From the NCBI RefSeq assembly GCF_014652275.1, contig NZ_BMYM01000001.1, forward strand, positions 496,001 to 560,000: a stretch of DNA of 64,000 nucleotides, written 5' to 3'. Position 1 is the first letter of the stretch; the number at the start of each line of letters is the position of its first letter. Made by a program: the position numbers and the translations under genes. The notes under the pieces were generated by a model. That model was given only the letters and a program-made list of their open reading frames with translations. It made no database searches and was not told the origin of the DNA. Source of the DNA: Parahalioglobus pacificus (GTDB taxonomy: Bacteria > Pseudomonadota > Gammaproteobacteria > Pseudomonadales > Halieaceae). Of the stretch, positions 51,731 to 60,784 are shown one piece after another.

Positions 51731-54100
51731 CTAGCCTCCACCAAAGCGGTACTTCAATGTCACACCGTAAGTGGCTTGATCGCCGCGCGTGACTCGGTAG
51801 CCCTCTGAAGGGAGCGGTCCACCTACCGCAGCCGCAAAGTCGATAGAGCCGTTGTCACGATTACGTGAACCCTCCTGTAGATACTCCTCATCGAAGATGT
51901 TCTTGCCCCATAACATAACTTCCCAGCTCTCGTCAGCAGCGGTTATGCCGATCATGGCATTGATCAAGGTGTAGTCATCTGCCTTGAGGTCGGGATCAAG
52001 ATCGGGGAAGAAAAAAAGCTCGTCGCGGTAAGCGACCTCACCACGAACCCACCAGGTAATGCCGTTACTAAAGCTATCTGTCCAAGTAGCGTTGATGTTG
52101 GCCGTCCACGGGCTGTTGTAGTTGAGATCTGCGCCAGATAGATCCTGGGTGCCGGTAACGGGATCACAGGCCTCGCGCTGATACTGCGCGCGTAAACACT
52201 CTGCATCTGCAAAGTCATCCCAGGTGGCATCGATATAGGCTAAATTGCCGTCGACCAGTAGATTCTCAGTCGCCAGCCACTGGAAATCAGTTTCTACCCC
52301 CCAAATCTCCGCAGAAGCCGCGTTCAGGATGGTATTGCCGATACCTTCTTCGTCCTGAACCTCGACCTGGTAGTCGTCATACGTCTGGTAAAAGAGCGCA
52401 CCGCTCCAGTTGAAGGTCCCCCCAAATCGGCCCTTGAAGCCCACCTCGAAATTATCAGCAATCTCTGAATCAAAAGGGGCTGGGCAGAAGGGCTCGCCGT
52501 TATCTCCATCTTTACAGACGTCATGGCCGCCGGCTTTGAAGCCGCGGTCCCATCCTGCGTAAACAGAGAGGTCGTCGGTCAGGTAATAATTGGCTTTGAG
52601 TGTGCCGGTGACCTCGCTCCATTTGTCTTTCTGGCTGGGGATGTCATCAGCCCATTGGGTAGTAGGTACAAACGGTGAGTTCAAGTCTGCGATTGGTCCC
52701 ACGCCAAGCAGTTGGCCTTTGATATCGTCTTTTTCGACTTCAGACCAACGCAAGCCGAAGGTCAATTCCAGTCTATCTGACACCGTCCAAATGTTGTGGT
52801 TGAAGATCGCGATTTCTTCATTGGTTTCTCTAATATCCGAAAGGCCTGCAGACTTGATGATCAAGGGCCCTGTCGGAAGAGGGAAAACACCAATAGCCTG
52901 CGAGAAAGGCGTATAGTTGTCTAGCTCTGTATCACCATAGAAGACACCTATCAGAGAGGACCAATCGTCAGACTCGTAGCTTAGTCGGAGCTCCTGGGTG
53001 AAACTTTCTGTGTCCAGCTCGTTGATGAAGTCGTTCAGGAAATAGGGACCGTATGTGGTGTCTGCTGTCTTAAACCCGTCAGGTGTTAGCTCACGCCCGT
53101 CCGCAATGAATTCCCAATCCTGCCACCCTGTTACGGAGGTTAAAGACCATTCGTCGTTCAGCATCCATTCCACGTTTAGGTAAACAAACTCGGTGGTGGC
53201 ATCTCGCTCAGGAGGGTTGCTGTGGTCGGTTATATCATCGTAAGGATCAATCACGTTGAGCAGCGAGTTATCAGGATTTAGGCTGGCATCCAGCGTCTGA
53301 TAGAGGTCACCGTACTCCTGCGCAACCGCTGTCGCACCTACCACGGTGCTGTCATGAAATTCGTAGCTGAGGATCGCGCTGAAATCAGCGCTGGGTTCGA
53401 ACAAGACCCTGATCCGCCCGCCATCTTTGTCGTACTCGCCTTCCTCGCCGCCGGTGATGATGTTGTCCACCGTGGCGTCGCGCTCATTGTGATAGTAGCT
53501 TCCTCTGATAGCGAAGGTATCGCCCAGCGGCAGGTTGCCACCTACGCGGTACTCGGCGAGGCCGAGATTGCCAAAGTTACCTTCGATATAGCCGTCGACA
53601 CCTGCCGTGTCAGGGCGACGTGTGGTCATCGCGATAGCCCCGGAAGATACCTCACGGCCGAACAGCGTTGACTGTGGTCCCTTCAATATCTCTATCCGCT
53701 CGATGTCCGACAGGTTGTTAAACGCTGTTTCAATTGATGCCAAGGGGACATCGTCGATGAAAATACCAACGGAGGGTCGGATCGCAGGTGCAAACGAGTT
53801 ATTCCCAACACCGCGGATACGAATAATACCGCCAAAACCATCCTGGCCGCCGTTGATATTGACGCCTGAAGTGATCTTACCCAGATCCGTGAAATTGGTT
53901 GTGTTGGTTTGTTCCAGCATCTCCGCTGAAATAGCCGCCACGGAGGCAGGTACGTCCTGGATCGTTTGCTGCCGTTTCTGCGCTGTCACGATGACTTCTT
54001 CCAGCATTTGCTGTTGGCCAAAAGCCGGTGATGCCATGACTAGCGCTGATGCGATTGCGGTCCTGCGCAGGACGCGCGGAGTGAGTCGTGGATAACCCAT
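51731..54100 (-). CDS. TonB-dependent outer-membrane receptor
   Basis: 789-residue barrel receptor. The signal peptide ends ASPAFGQQQ, and a TonB-box-like EEVIVTAQKR follows. The plug domain has QDVPASVAAISAEMLEQTNTTNFTDLGKITSGVNINGG and RGVGNNSFAP, VGIFIDDVPLAS, IEILKGPQSTLFGREVSSGAIAMTTRRP. The barrel ends with the ATYGVTLKYRFGGG aromatic strand. This plug pattern is that of the IroN/FecA-like or sphingomonad-type receptors that import siderophores, terpenoids or xenobiotics; the ligand is unknown. The ATG at 54100 has GAGG seven bases upstream. It ends at a strong terminator and no regulator is adjacent. Confidence 0.93.
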   Translation of the reverse strand: MGYPRLTPRVLRRTAIASALVMASPAFGQQQMLEEVIVTAQKRQQTIQDVPASVAAISAEMLEQTNTTNFTDLGKITSGVNINGGQDGFGGIIRIRGVGNNSFAPAIRPSVGIFIDDVPLASIETAFNNLSDIERIEILKGPQSTLFGREVSSGAIAMTTRRPDTAGVDGYIEGNFGNLGLAEYRVGGNLPLGDTFAIRGSYYHNERDATVDNIITGGEEGEYDKDGGRIRVLFEPSADFSAILSYEFHDSTVVGATAVAQEYGDLYQTLDASLNPDNSLLNVIDPYDDITDHSNPPERDATTEFVYLNVEWMLNDEWSLTSVTGWQDWEFIADGRELTPDGFKTADTTYGPYFLNDFINELDTESFTQELRLSYESDDWSSLIGVFYGDTELDNYTPFSQAIGVFPLPTGPLIIKSAGLSDIRETNEEIAIFNHNIWTVSDRLELTFGLRWSEVEKDDIKGQLLGVGPIADLNSPFVPTTQWADDIPSQKDKWSEVTGTLKANYYLTDDLSVYAGWDRGFKAGGHDVCKDGDNGEPFCPAPFDSEIADNFEVGFKGRFGGTFNWSGALFYQTYDDYQVEVQDEEGIGNTILNAASAEIWGVETDFQWLATENLLVDGNLAYIDATWDDFADAECLRAQYQREACDPVTGTQDLSGADLNYNSPWTANINATWTDSFSNGITWWVRGEVAYRDELFFFPDLDPDLKADDYTLINAMIGITAADESWEVMLWGKNIFDEEYLQEGSRNRDNGSIDFAAAVGGPLPSEGYRVTRGDQATYGVTLKYRFGGG

Positions 54101-54349
54101 ACAGTACACCTCGTTGTTATAATAGAGATCGTGCGTGACGCGATTCTTCCCTGACCGGTTCACACGTATTCGTTATTTTCTCTTATACCCACCGGGGTGC
54201 TCTGGTGGGCATCTCTACCTCTGATAATACCGATTTGGCGGTCGGTGTAAATTTAATCAGGGGGGGGATTGTGGCGAGGAGGGGCCGCGCGCCGCGCAAT
54301 GCCCCCGTGGTATATCAGGCTGTACCTCGTGCACAGCCTACGATGGACC

Positions 54350-55444
54350 TTACTGCTGGGGTTGCTGGTCCAGCCAGAGTACGAACAACTTATACAGGAT
54401 AGAGAGTACGACGGCACCGGCAAACAGACCAATAATACCAGACGCGACCATGCCCCCGATGGCACCGATCAGGATCACTGGCATGGGTATATCCACGCCG
54501 CGACCCATCAGAATGGGTTTGAGGACATTGTCACTGGCGCCAGCCAGTAGTGACCAGACAGTGAAGATGATCGCGGGTGTTGTGTCGTAGGCAGAGAATG
54601 CGTAAGCAATGATGGGTAGCACCACAATCAGTGCGGGTAATTGGGCAATAGCAAGGAACAGTACGACGGCCGTCCAGATGGGCGCGCCCGGAATGCCCAT
54701 GACCACAAAGCCGATGCCTACCAATATCGCCTGAATGACAGCGACACCTATGACTCCCTTGAGTACGGAGCGCACTGTCGCCACGGCCAGGGAGGCCCAT
54801 TCGCCACCCGGCTGCAGCCCCCCCACACGCACGAAGAACCGGTGTGCCAGGCGTGCGCAACTCTCAGCATAGGCCATAAACCCGCCTGCGACGGCGATCG
54901 ATACGACAAAGAGCAATACACCAGCGAGGCTGTTACCCACACGCTTCAGTAAGCCAGAAGTGTATTCCTGTATTTGCGGTGCCGACTTCAGCAGGACAGA
55001 TTCCAGGTCCGCATTGGCGGAAGCCCAAGCGCTATAAAGCTTCTCGCCTACAAGAGGTAACTCGGCAATTTTGGGGGAGGGCGGCGGCACCTGCAGGGTG
55101 CCGTCCTGAATGGCAGTACTCAAGCCCTTCACGCTACCCATCAGCGCTTCTGTCACCTGCCAAGTCGGGATCACCAGCGCTAATATGAACAGCAGGCTCA
55201 CCAGAGTCGCTGAGAGGCCCCGTTTGCCGCCCAGCTTTCCTTCAAGCCACTTCACAAGAGGGAAGGCGGCGATGCCAATAATCGCGCCCCAAATAATGGG
55301 TACGGTGAACGGCTTGATGATGTCGTAGGACATCGATAGCAGTATCAGCAGCAAACCAATACGCAGGAAGGACTCCACCATGTTGCGCACAAACAGCGGG
55401 TCGAAGGGGGCGCTCTGCTGCCCCTCGGGGGTCTCATTACTCAT
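54350..55444 (-). CDS. AI-2E family transporter (PerM/YdiK type)
   Basis: 364-residue inner-membrane protein of the autoinducer-2 exporter superfamily. There are about eight helices, the paired GIGFVVMGIPGAPIWTAVVLFLAIAQLPALIVVLPIIAYAF segment and the conserved DNVLKPILMGRGVDIPMPVILIGAIGGM. Many members transport something other than AI-2 (for example Na+/H+ exchange), so the function is not fixed. A polar stretch after helix 3 (KGLSTAIQDGTLQVPPPSPKIAEL) is the periplasmic domain of the family. The gene lies 72 bases upstream of the ion-channel gene, same strand. Confidence 0.9.
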   Translation of the reverse strand: MSNETPEGQQSAPFDPLFVRNMVESFLRIGLLLILLSMSYDIIKPFTVPIIWGAIIGIAAFPLVKWLEGKLGGKRGLSATLVSLLFILALVIPTWQVTEALMGSVKGLSTAIQDGTLQVPPPSPKIAELPLVGEKLYSAWASANADLESVLLKSAPQIQEYTSGLLKRVGNSLAGVLLFVVSIAVAGGFMAYAESCARLAHRFFVRVGGLQPGGEWASLAVATVRSVLKGVIGVAVIQAILVGIGFVVMGIPGAPIWTAVVLFLAIAQLPALIVVLPIIAYAFSAYDTTPAIIFTVWSLLAGASDNVLKPILMGRGVDIPMPVILIGAIGGMVASGIIGLFAGAVVLSILYKLFVLWLDQQPQQ

Positions 55445-55516
55445 TGCGTGCTATTCCTGTAGATGCTGAAACATCGCAGTCTTATTAGATGTAATGACTA
55501 TGAGTGTGCGACTCAC

Positions 55517-56185
55517 TCAGTCGTCTTGTTCCCGTGAATTCGCCCTGGCGCCGACCATGGTGGCGACAACGACCGCCATATAAAACGCACCCGAGATTGC
55601 GGCCAGTATAGTCACCACCTGCGAAATAGGTTCAGCCGGGCTTATATCCCCATAGCCCAGACTGGTCATCGTCACGAAACTGAAATATACGGCAATGGAA
55701 AAGTTGTCGGCATAGTCCTGCGCCTCGATGCCGCGGAAGGCGTCGGGCGAGAAATGGAGAATGATCAGGAAGACGGTAGACCACACCAGGCCGATAAGCA
55801 GGTACATGGCCAGGGCGCCTACCATGATATTACGATCAATGCGTTTGCCTGACAGCAACACCCGGCGTGCGGCAAACCAGGATTCACCCAGGTAAAAGAC
55901 TAAAAGAATAAGCAGGCTTGGGAGTGTGCGATCAAAAAGTCCTGTCGATTCTGCGCCAGCCACTGTTGCGATCCAGGCTACGACCAGGAACATCACGAAG
56001 CGGCGCCACTGGGTGCCGAAGTTGAGGCTCATGAAGGCAACGATAAAGGTGCCAAGGATAATGATATTCAGGAAGGTGTGCCCCATGCCGCCGGGCAATT
56101 CTTCCTGAATCGCTGCTGCGACCAGTAGCACGATCAATGCCATGGTCAGATAAATAAAGTTGTTCTTCTCGTGTATCTGAAGCAT
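55517..56185 (-). CDS. Potassium-channel-like ion channel protein
   Basis: 222 residues with about six hydrophobic helices. The pore loop reads TMTSLGYGDISP, the K+ selectivity filter in a common bacterial variant (SLGYGD instead of TVGYGD), followed by a last helix (VVTILAAISGAFYMAVVVATMV). No RCK or cyclic-nucleotide domain is attached. Helices before the pore carry few charges, so voltage sensing is unlikely. It is divergent from the MscS-type channel gene, and together with the AI-2E gene forms an ion-transport group. Confidence 0.85.
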   Translation of the reverse strand: MLQIHEKNNFIYLTMALIVLLVAAAIQEELPGGMGHTFLNIIILGTFIVAFMSLNFGTQWRRFVMFLVVAWIATVAGAESTGLFDRTLPSLLILLVFYLGESWFAARRVLLSGKRIDRNIMVGALAMYLLIGLVWSTVFLIILHFSPDAFRGIEAQDYADNFSIAVYFSFVTMTSLGYGDISPAEPISQVVTILAAISGAFYMAVVVATMVGARANSREQDD

Positions 56186-56318
56186 TGTCTCCGAGCCCTT
56201 CTGGCTGACAACTTAACGCTATTGAAACACAGCGAGCGTGCTTTCTCCTATGTCGAGTTGCCCGGTTCAGGCGCCCGCCTGTGCTATCCTCACTCCACCA
56301 GTTCAAGGCCGTCAATTC

Positions 56319-58037
56319 ATGCGTTACCGAGTTAGCCGAAGTCAGTCCCTAAGCGCCGTTGCTCAAGCTTTCTTGCTGCTGCTTGCCCTGCTTACCGGCG
56401 CGAGCGTGTACGCGGAGAAGGCTGTTGATGAATCAGAAATTAATGAGCGCGTACAGCAACTGGATCGCACCATTGAGCGCGCCGGACTGTTGCAGAGTGA
56501 GTTGGACGTTGCCATACCGGCCGACAAGACTGCCCTTGAGTATCGCCTCGATGAGACATCGATTGAGGCCCTGAGGCTCATAGACCAGATTTCGGTGGGC
56601 ATGGCGCAACTGCCCGAGGGCAATATCACACGTAACGCTTTGATGGAGCGATTCAGTGGGGGGCTGTTGGGGCTTGAGACAGCCCTGTTTGAGCGCCTCG
56701 AGAATCTCAACAAACGTATCCAGGATGCGGAGAGCATATTCATTGAGAGCAGTGGTACCGACCGAGTAGCCTCCCAGGCGTTCAGCTTTAATCTGAGAAC
56801 CCTGCGTGTTCGCTACTACGGCGCTCTGGTCGACGTCATACACAGCCGCGAGGCGCTGGCGCTGGGTGTGGATGACTTGGAGCGTGTTGTTGGCCAGCGG
56901 TTACGACAGGAGGCGGAGCGCTCGGTGGCGCGCGTCGAATTGGCCGCTGCCGCATTTGCCGAGGTCAATCGCAGGCTCTCCGCAGGTACCGGCAACGCAG
57001 ACCTGAGCTCGGCGCTCAGTCAACTCAAGATTAATCGTGATTTTCATCTGTCTATTCTGAGTGCGCTGGTTGACCAGATGGACCGTCTCGACTTGAATGT
57101 CGCCTCCTATCGCACGGTGATTGTGCGTGAAAGCAATATTGTCTCAGTGGGTTTGTTTGAGCAGGGTGTGCTCAGCCAAATGCTGACGGAAGGCTGGGCT
57201 AATCTGCGAGATGCCATCGTCAAAGGGGCGCCTGATACCATTTTGCAGCTTCTCATCTTTGTCATCATTCTGCTGGTTTTCCGATTGATTTCGCGTGTCA
57301 CCAAGCGGGGCGTTGAGGCCGCGCTCGAACGCTCGAATACAAAGATGTCTGCCTTGCTCAAGGATATCCTGATCTCCGGTGTCGGCGGCACGATTATGAT
57401 CTTCGGCATCATGGTCGCCCTGTCCCAGATAGGCATCACGTTGGGCCCAATGCTGGCTGGCTTGGGTGTTGCGGGTTTCATTGTGGGCTTTGCGTTGCAG
57501 GACACCTTGGGCAACTTCGCCTCTGGCGCGATGATTCTGATTTACCGCCCCTACGATGTGGACGACTTTGTCGAGGTCAACGGAGCGGCCGGCCTGGTGA
57601 AAAAAATGAACCTGGTGTCTACCACCATTGTCACTTTTGATAACCAGACTCTGGTTATTCCCAATAGCAAAATCTGGGGCGATGTAATCAAGAACGTCAC
57701 ACACCAGCGCGTTCGTCGCGTGGATATGGAGTTCGGTATCAGCTACGGCGACGACATCGAGCATGCCGAGCGCGTCCTGAAGGAAGTGCTCGACGAGCAC
57801 GATTTGATTCTGCCCAAGCCGGAGCCTCTTATTGTGGTGAACAGTCTGGGCGACTCCTCAGTCAATATCGCAGTGCGCCCCTGGGTGCGCACTGAAGACT
57901 ATTGGAAGGTGTATTGGGCGCTGACCAAGCAGGTAAAGATGCGCTTCGACAAAGAGGGTATCTCGATTCCCTTCCCACAGCGCGATGTGCATCACTACTC
58001 AGAGGACAAGAACAAGTACACGGGCGAGCGCGTCTAA
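56319..58037 (+). CDS. MscS-family mechanosensitive channel with N-terminal extracytoplasmic domain
   Basis: 572 residues. A signal peptide (ending LLTGASVYAEKAV) is followed by about 220 residues of helical, charged periplasmic domain (VQQLDRTIERAGLLQSEL, RLRQEAERSVARVELAAAAFAEVNRRLS). Three helices then reach the MscS pore (ILISGVGGTIMIFGIMVALSQIGITLGPMLAGLGVAGFIVGFALQDTLGNFASGAMIL), followed by the cytoplasmic beta domain (YRPYDVDDFVEVNGAAGLVKKMNLVSTTIVTFDNQTLVIPNSKIWGDVI). It should open under membrane tension. The ATG at 56319 is chosen for the signal peptide. The stop overlaps the stop of the convergent DUF481 gene. Confidence 0.92.
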   Translation: MRYRVSRSQSLSAVAQAFLLLLALLTGASVYAEKAVDESEINERVQQLDRTIERAGLLQSELDVAIPADKTALEYRLDETSIEALRLIDQISVGMAQLPEGNITRNALMERFSGGLLGLETALFERLENLNKRIQDAESIFIESSGTDRVASQAFSFNLRTLRVRYYGALVDVIHSREALALGVDDLERVVGQRLRQEAERSVARVELAAAAFAEVNRRLSAGTGNADLSSALSQLKINRDFHLSILSALVDQMDRLDLNVASYRTVIVRESNIVSVGLFEQGVLSQMLTEGWANLRDAIVKGAPDTILQLLIFVIILLVFRLISRVTKRGVEAALERSNTKMSALLKDILISGVGGTIMIFGIMVALSQIGITLGPMLAGLGVAGFIVGFALQDTLGNFASGAMILIYRPYDVDDFVEVNGAAGLVKKMNLVSTTIVTFDNQTLVIPNSKIWGDVIKNVTHQRVRRVDMEFGISYGDDIEHAERVLKEVLDEHDLILPKPEPLIVVNSLGDSSVNIAVRPWVRTEDYWKVYWALTKQVKMRFDKEGISIPFPQRDVHHYSEDKNKYTGERV

Positions 58038-59062
58038 TACTCCCAGCCTATGCCCGTGGATACGCCGTAGTCGACTTGGTTGCCACTATCGGCCTTGTTA
58101 TCGTAGGTTGCCCAAGCTGACACATCCCAGAACAAATCTTCGATGATCTCCCAGCGTATGCGAATGTCTGTGTTACTGCGCACACGCCCGGACTCCGTAA
58201 GGCTAGGGAACAAGGCGCCGGTCAGCGCAATGTCCATCTCCGGCGTATCGAACTGCCAGATGGCATACTCGCTGGAGATGAACAGTTCCAGCGATTGATC
58301 AGTGCCACTGGACTCTACCTGGCGCTCGGTCAGCGCCTGCAAACCAAAAGCGCCGCTGAATCGGTGGCGGTTGTTGTCGATAAAATATCGACCCAGCCCG
58401 GCGCCGACGGTGACGCGCCGGTCCAGACCCAATTCGTCGTTGTATTCCAGGTTGCCATAGAACAACCGGTACAGGCGTGCCCTGTCTGTCCACACCCGTC
58501 GTGCCAAGTCCACTCTGCCGCTGCTGGTGTCCTCATCCAGTGTGTTGGTGTTAACAACACGGCTGGTGAGCGAGGTCCGACTGTTCTCGTTCTCGTAGCC
58601 GATCTCGGTGTTGAAGGTGATCGACTGAACCGAACTGGCTTTGGTGTAGTTGTAGTTGGCCGACAAATAGACGTCGAGTCTATCTATCCACCGCTCCTCA
58701 ATGGGGCGCAGTTCAACAATCGCGAGGCTATCTACAGAGTGGTCACCGTAGAGGTCTTCTACAACCAGCTCGCCGGGTCGGGTGTCGGAGTTCATTGTGC
58801 CGTAGTGACGTCGACCGTCACTGAGTCGTATTTCGTAGTTGTACTTGCTTTCCAGGCGCGCGATCTCTTGCCACTCGATTTTTAGGGTGCCCATGGCATC
58901 CGTGGACAGTTCGAGAATGCCGCCGAAGAGGGATTTGATCTCACCGGTAACGGTGTCACCGTTGTAGAGCGTAACGACATCTGTTTTGCGGCTAACGGCC
59001 TGTGCGGGCATGGCCAATGGCACGAGTAACAGGCCGGCCAGCAGAATTCTGATTATTTTCAC
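58034..59062 (-). CDS. Exported DUF481 outer-membrane-type protein (YdiY-like)
   Basis: 342 residues with a signal peptide (MKIIRILLAGLLLVPLAMPAQA). An N-terminal segment DVVTLYNGDTVTGEIKSLFGGILELSTDAMGTLKIEWQEIARLES follows, then repeated beta-strand pairs (SANYNYTKASSV, RVWTDRARLYRLFYGNLEYNDE, GAGLGRYFIDNNRHRFSGAFGL) of the DUF481 barrel, ending in aromatic GIGWEY. The family is thought to form an outer-membrane barrel; its function is unknown. The gene converges on the MscS gene with overlapping stop codons (TAA at 58035-58037 and TAG at 58034-58036 on opposite strands). Confidence 0.86.
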   Translation of the reverse strand: MKIIRILLAGLLLVPLAMPAQAVSRKTDVVTLYNGDTVTGEIKSLFGGILELSTDAMGTLKIEWQEIARLESKYNYEIRLSDGRRHYGTMNSDTRPGELVVEDLYGDHSVDSLAIVELRPIEERWIDRLDVYLSANYNYTKASSVQSITFNTEIGYENENSRTSLTSRVVNTNTLDEDTSSGRVDLARRVWTDRARLYRLFYGNLEYNDELGLDRRVTVGAGLGRYFIDNNRHRFSGAFGLQALTERQVESSGTDQSLELFISSEYAIWQFDTPEMDIALTGALFPSLTESGRVRSNTDIRIRWEIIEDLFWDVSAWATYDNKADSGNQVDYGVSTGIGWEY

Positions 59063-59294
59063 CGAGTGCTCCAGCTTTGCCTCACAGCAGTTGATACAAC
59101 GATCGCCCTAGCAGGATTTATAGCTACCGTGCAGCGTTGTGTCCTTGCAGTATAAGCTAGCCTGAGTGCTTCCAAAATGAGAGTAGCAGGCATTGGATAA
59201 CACGTGACGAAACCTGTGCGACGTTGTATCGCCGGGAACTTGCGTGCTGGTTGAGGGGGGCGGGCTTTACGCCAGCCCCGAAACAGCATCATGG

Positions 59295-60479
59295 TTATCG
59301 ATTGCGGCCTAATTTTTCGTGCGCGTCTACCCACTCATTAGTGCCCGTCTCTTTGTCGGTCCGCGTGGCGGACACAAGAGAAAGTTCGCCAGCAACCACC
59401 AGGCCAGCGGCAATCTCCAGCAGCTTGTAAGCCTTGCCCTTTCCATAACACCCCATGAGTTCCAGACATTCGCGCTGCGTGGCAAGGCCGGTGCCGCCGC
59501 CAAAGGTCGCCATGATGAGGGCGGGCAAGGTAATGGAATAGTACAGATCCCCCGCCTTGGTGACGTAGCTATAAACGCTGCATTGATTGGCCTCGCCAAT
59601 ATTGGCCATGTCCTGCCCAGTGGCCATGAACAGTGCGGCCAAACCATTCGCTGGGTGTGCGGCATTATTCGAGGCGCCACTCATGTAGGCCGCGAGGGTG
59701 TTAATACCATGGCTGTTGCGTAATTGCTCGGGTGTGGTTCGAAGTACGTTCTCGAGCACGGTCTTCGGCAGGGTTATCTCGGCAGTTACTTTCCGGCCGC
59801 GTCCCTTGAGCGAGTTGACGAAGGAGGTTTTCTTCTCCGTGTCCAGACCACCGGACAAGCCATAAGTGCGCAGCTTGGGATAGTTGGCTCGAATCCACTC
59901 GCATACAACAAACGTCGCCTTGCCAGTCATGTTCTGACCTGCAGCGTCGCCGGTGGAGTAATCGAAGCGCGTAAACACCATGTTGTGGTTGGGGTAGATC
60001 TCGATCTCCAGCAGCTTGCCGACCGAGGTTGTCGATTCAGCTTTCGCCTTCAACAGTTCGAAGTTGTCTCGCAGCCACTGGGCGAAATCACGACCGTCCC
60101 GGGCATTCTTAAACATGAAAACAGGGGCGCGCTGCATCGCTTCGCTCACCACGGTGGTTGTTACGCCGCCGGCTTCGCGAATCACGCGCATGCCGCGGTT
60201 ATAACTGGCAACCAAAGTGCCTTCTATCGTGGCCATGGGTACGTAGAACTCGCCCTGTGCGTGTTCGCCATTCACCACCAATGGGCCGGCAACCCCGATG
60301 GGAAGTTGCGCCACGCCAAACAGGTGCTCACAGTTACCTTCCATTGAAGCCGGGTCGAAGGAAAAGTGTTTGGTGTGCTTGAGTTGAGCGCCGGACTTCC
60401 CTTCCAGGAAACGCTGGCGTTCCTCGATCATGGCGTCGGTGTAGTCGTTGTCGCTGCTGCGGGGTATTTTCGCGCTCAT
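59295..60479 (-). CDS. Hydroxymethylglutaryl-CoA reductase (class I-like)
   Basis: 394-residue HMG-CoA reductase, with blocks CEHLFGVAQLPIGVAGPLVV, VPMATIEGTLVASYNRG, VVCEWIRANYP, LDTEKKTSFVNSLKGRGRKVTAEITLP (the DKK-like lysine), NAAHPANGLAALFMATGQDMANIGE and LIMATFGGGTGLATQRECLELMG. It reduces HMG-CoA to mevalonate, or works in reverse in mevalonate catabolism. The ATG at 60479 (MSAKIPRSS) is favoured; an ATG at 60491 or GTG at 60512 in frame is possible. No other mevalonate-pathway gene is in the window, while the MEP gene ispG is (2018-3148). Confidence 0.92.
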   Translation of the reverse strand: MSAKIPRSSDNDYTDAMIEERQRFLEGKSGAQLKHTKHFSFDPASMEGNCEHLFGVAQLPIGVAGPLVVNGEHAQGEFYVPMATIEGTLVASYNRGMRVIREAGGVTTTVVSEAMQRAPVFMFKNARDGRDFAQWLRDNFELLKAKAESTTSVGKLLEIEIYPNHNMVFTRFDYSTGDAAGQNMTGKATFVVCEWIRANYPKLRTYGLSGGLDTEKKTSFVNSLKGRGRKVTAEITLPKTVLENVLRTTPEQLRNSHGINTLAAYMSGASNNAAHPANGLAALFMATGQDMANIGEANQCSVYSYVTKAGDLYYSITLPALIMATFGGGTGLATQRECLELMGCYGKGKAYKLLEIAAGLVVAGELSLVSATRTDKETGTNEWVDAHEKLGRNR

Positions 60480-60784
60480 GGGAGTTTCCATTGATACGGT
60501 TGAGTCCGACACACCATAGCGACCCCGCTGAATGCAGTAAACCGCAGAACTGCGGCGTGCCCCCCGACAAAGGAGTTTAGTCGGCTTGGCGATAGATGAG
60601 GCAGATGCGACGCTGGCACCCGGTGGACTCGATCGTTTGCCGCTTGCCGCACGGTTCTGCCAGTTGAACCTGAGAGGGCAAACTCACGACCGCAGCACCG
60701 TATAAAAGCTAATTGCCGTTGCTGATGTTGTGGCGCCAGTGGCAGCGGTCTAGTCTCGACAGTTTTACGGAGACGGGGATAGGC
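60480..60784. other. Intergenic region between HMG-CoA reductase and sulfotransferase genes
   Basis: About 300 bases upstream of both divergent genes. Apart from the possible upstream HMG-CoA reductase starts (to 60512), I see no coding signature, RNA gene or strong inverted repeat. Confidence 0.5.

Noticed and set aside
54188-54209. CCCACC/GGTGGG inverted repeat upstream of the TonB receptor gene
   Set aside because: Only six bases per arm around a GC-rich centre and no T-run; not distinguishable from chance.
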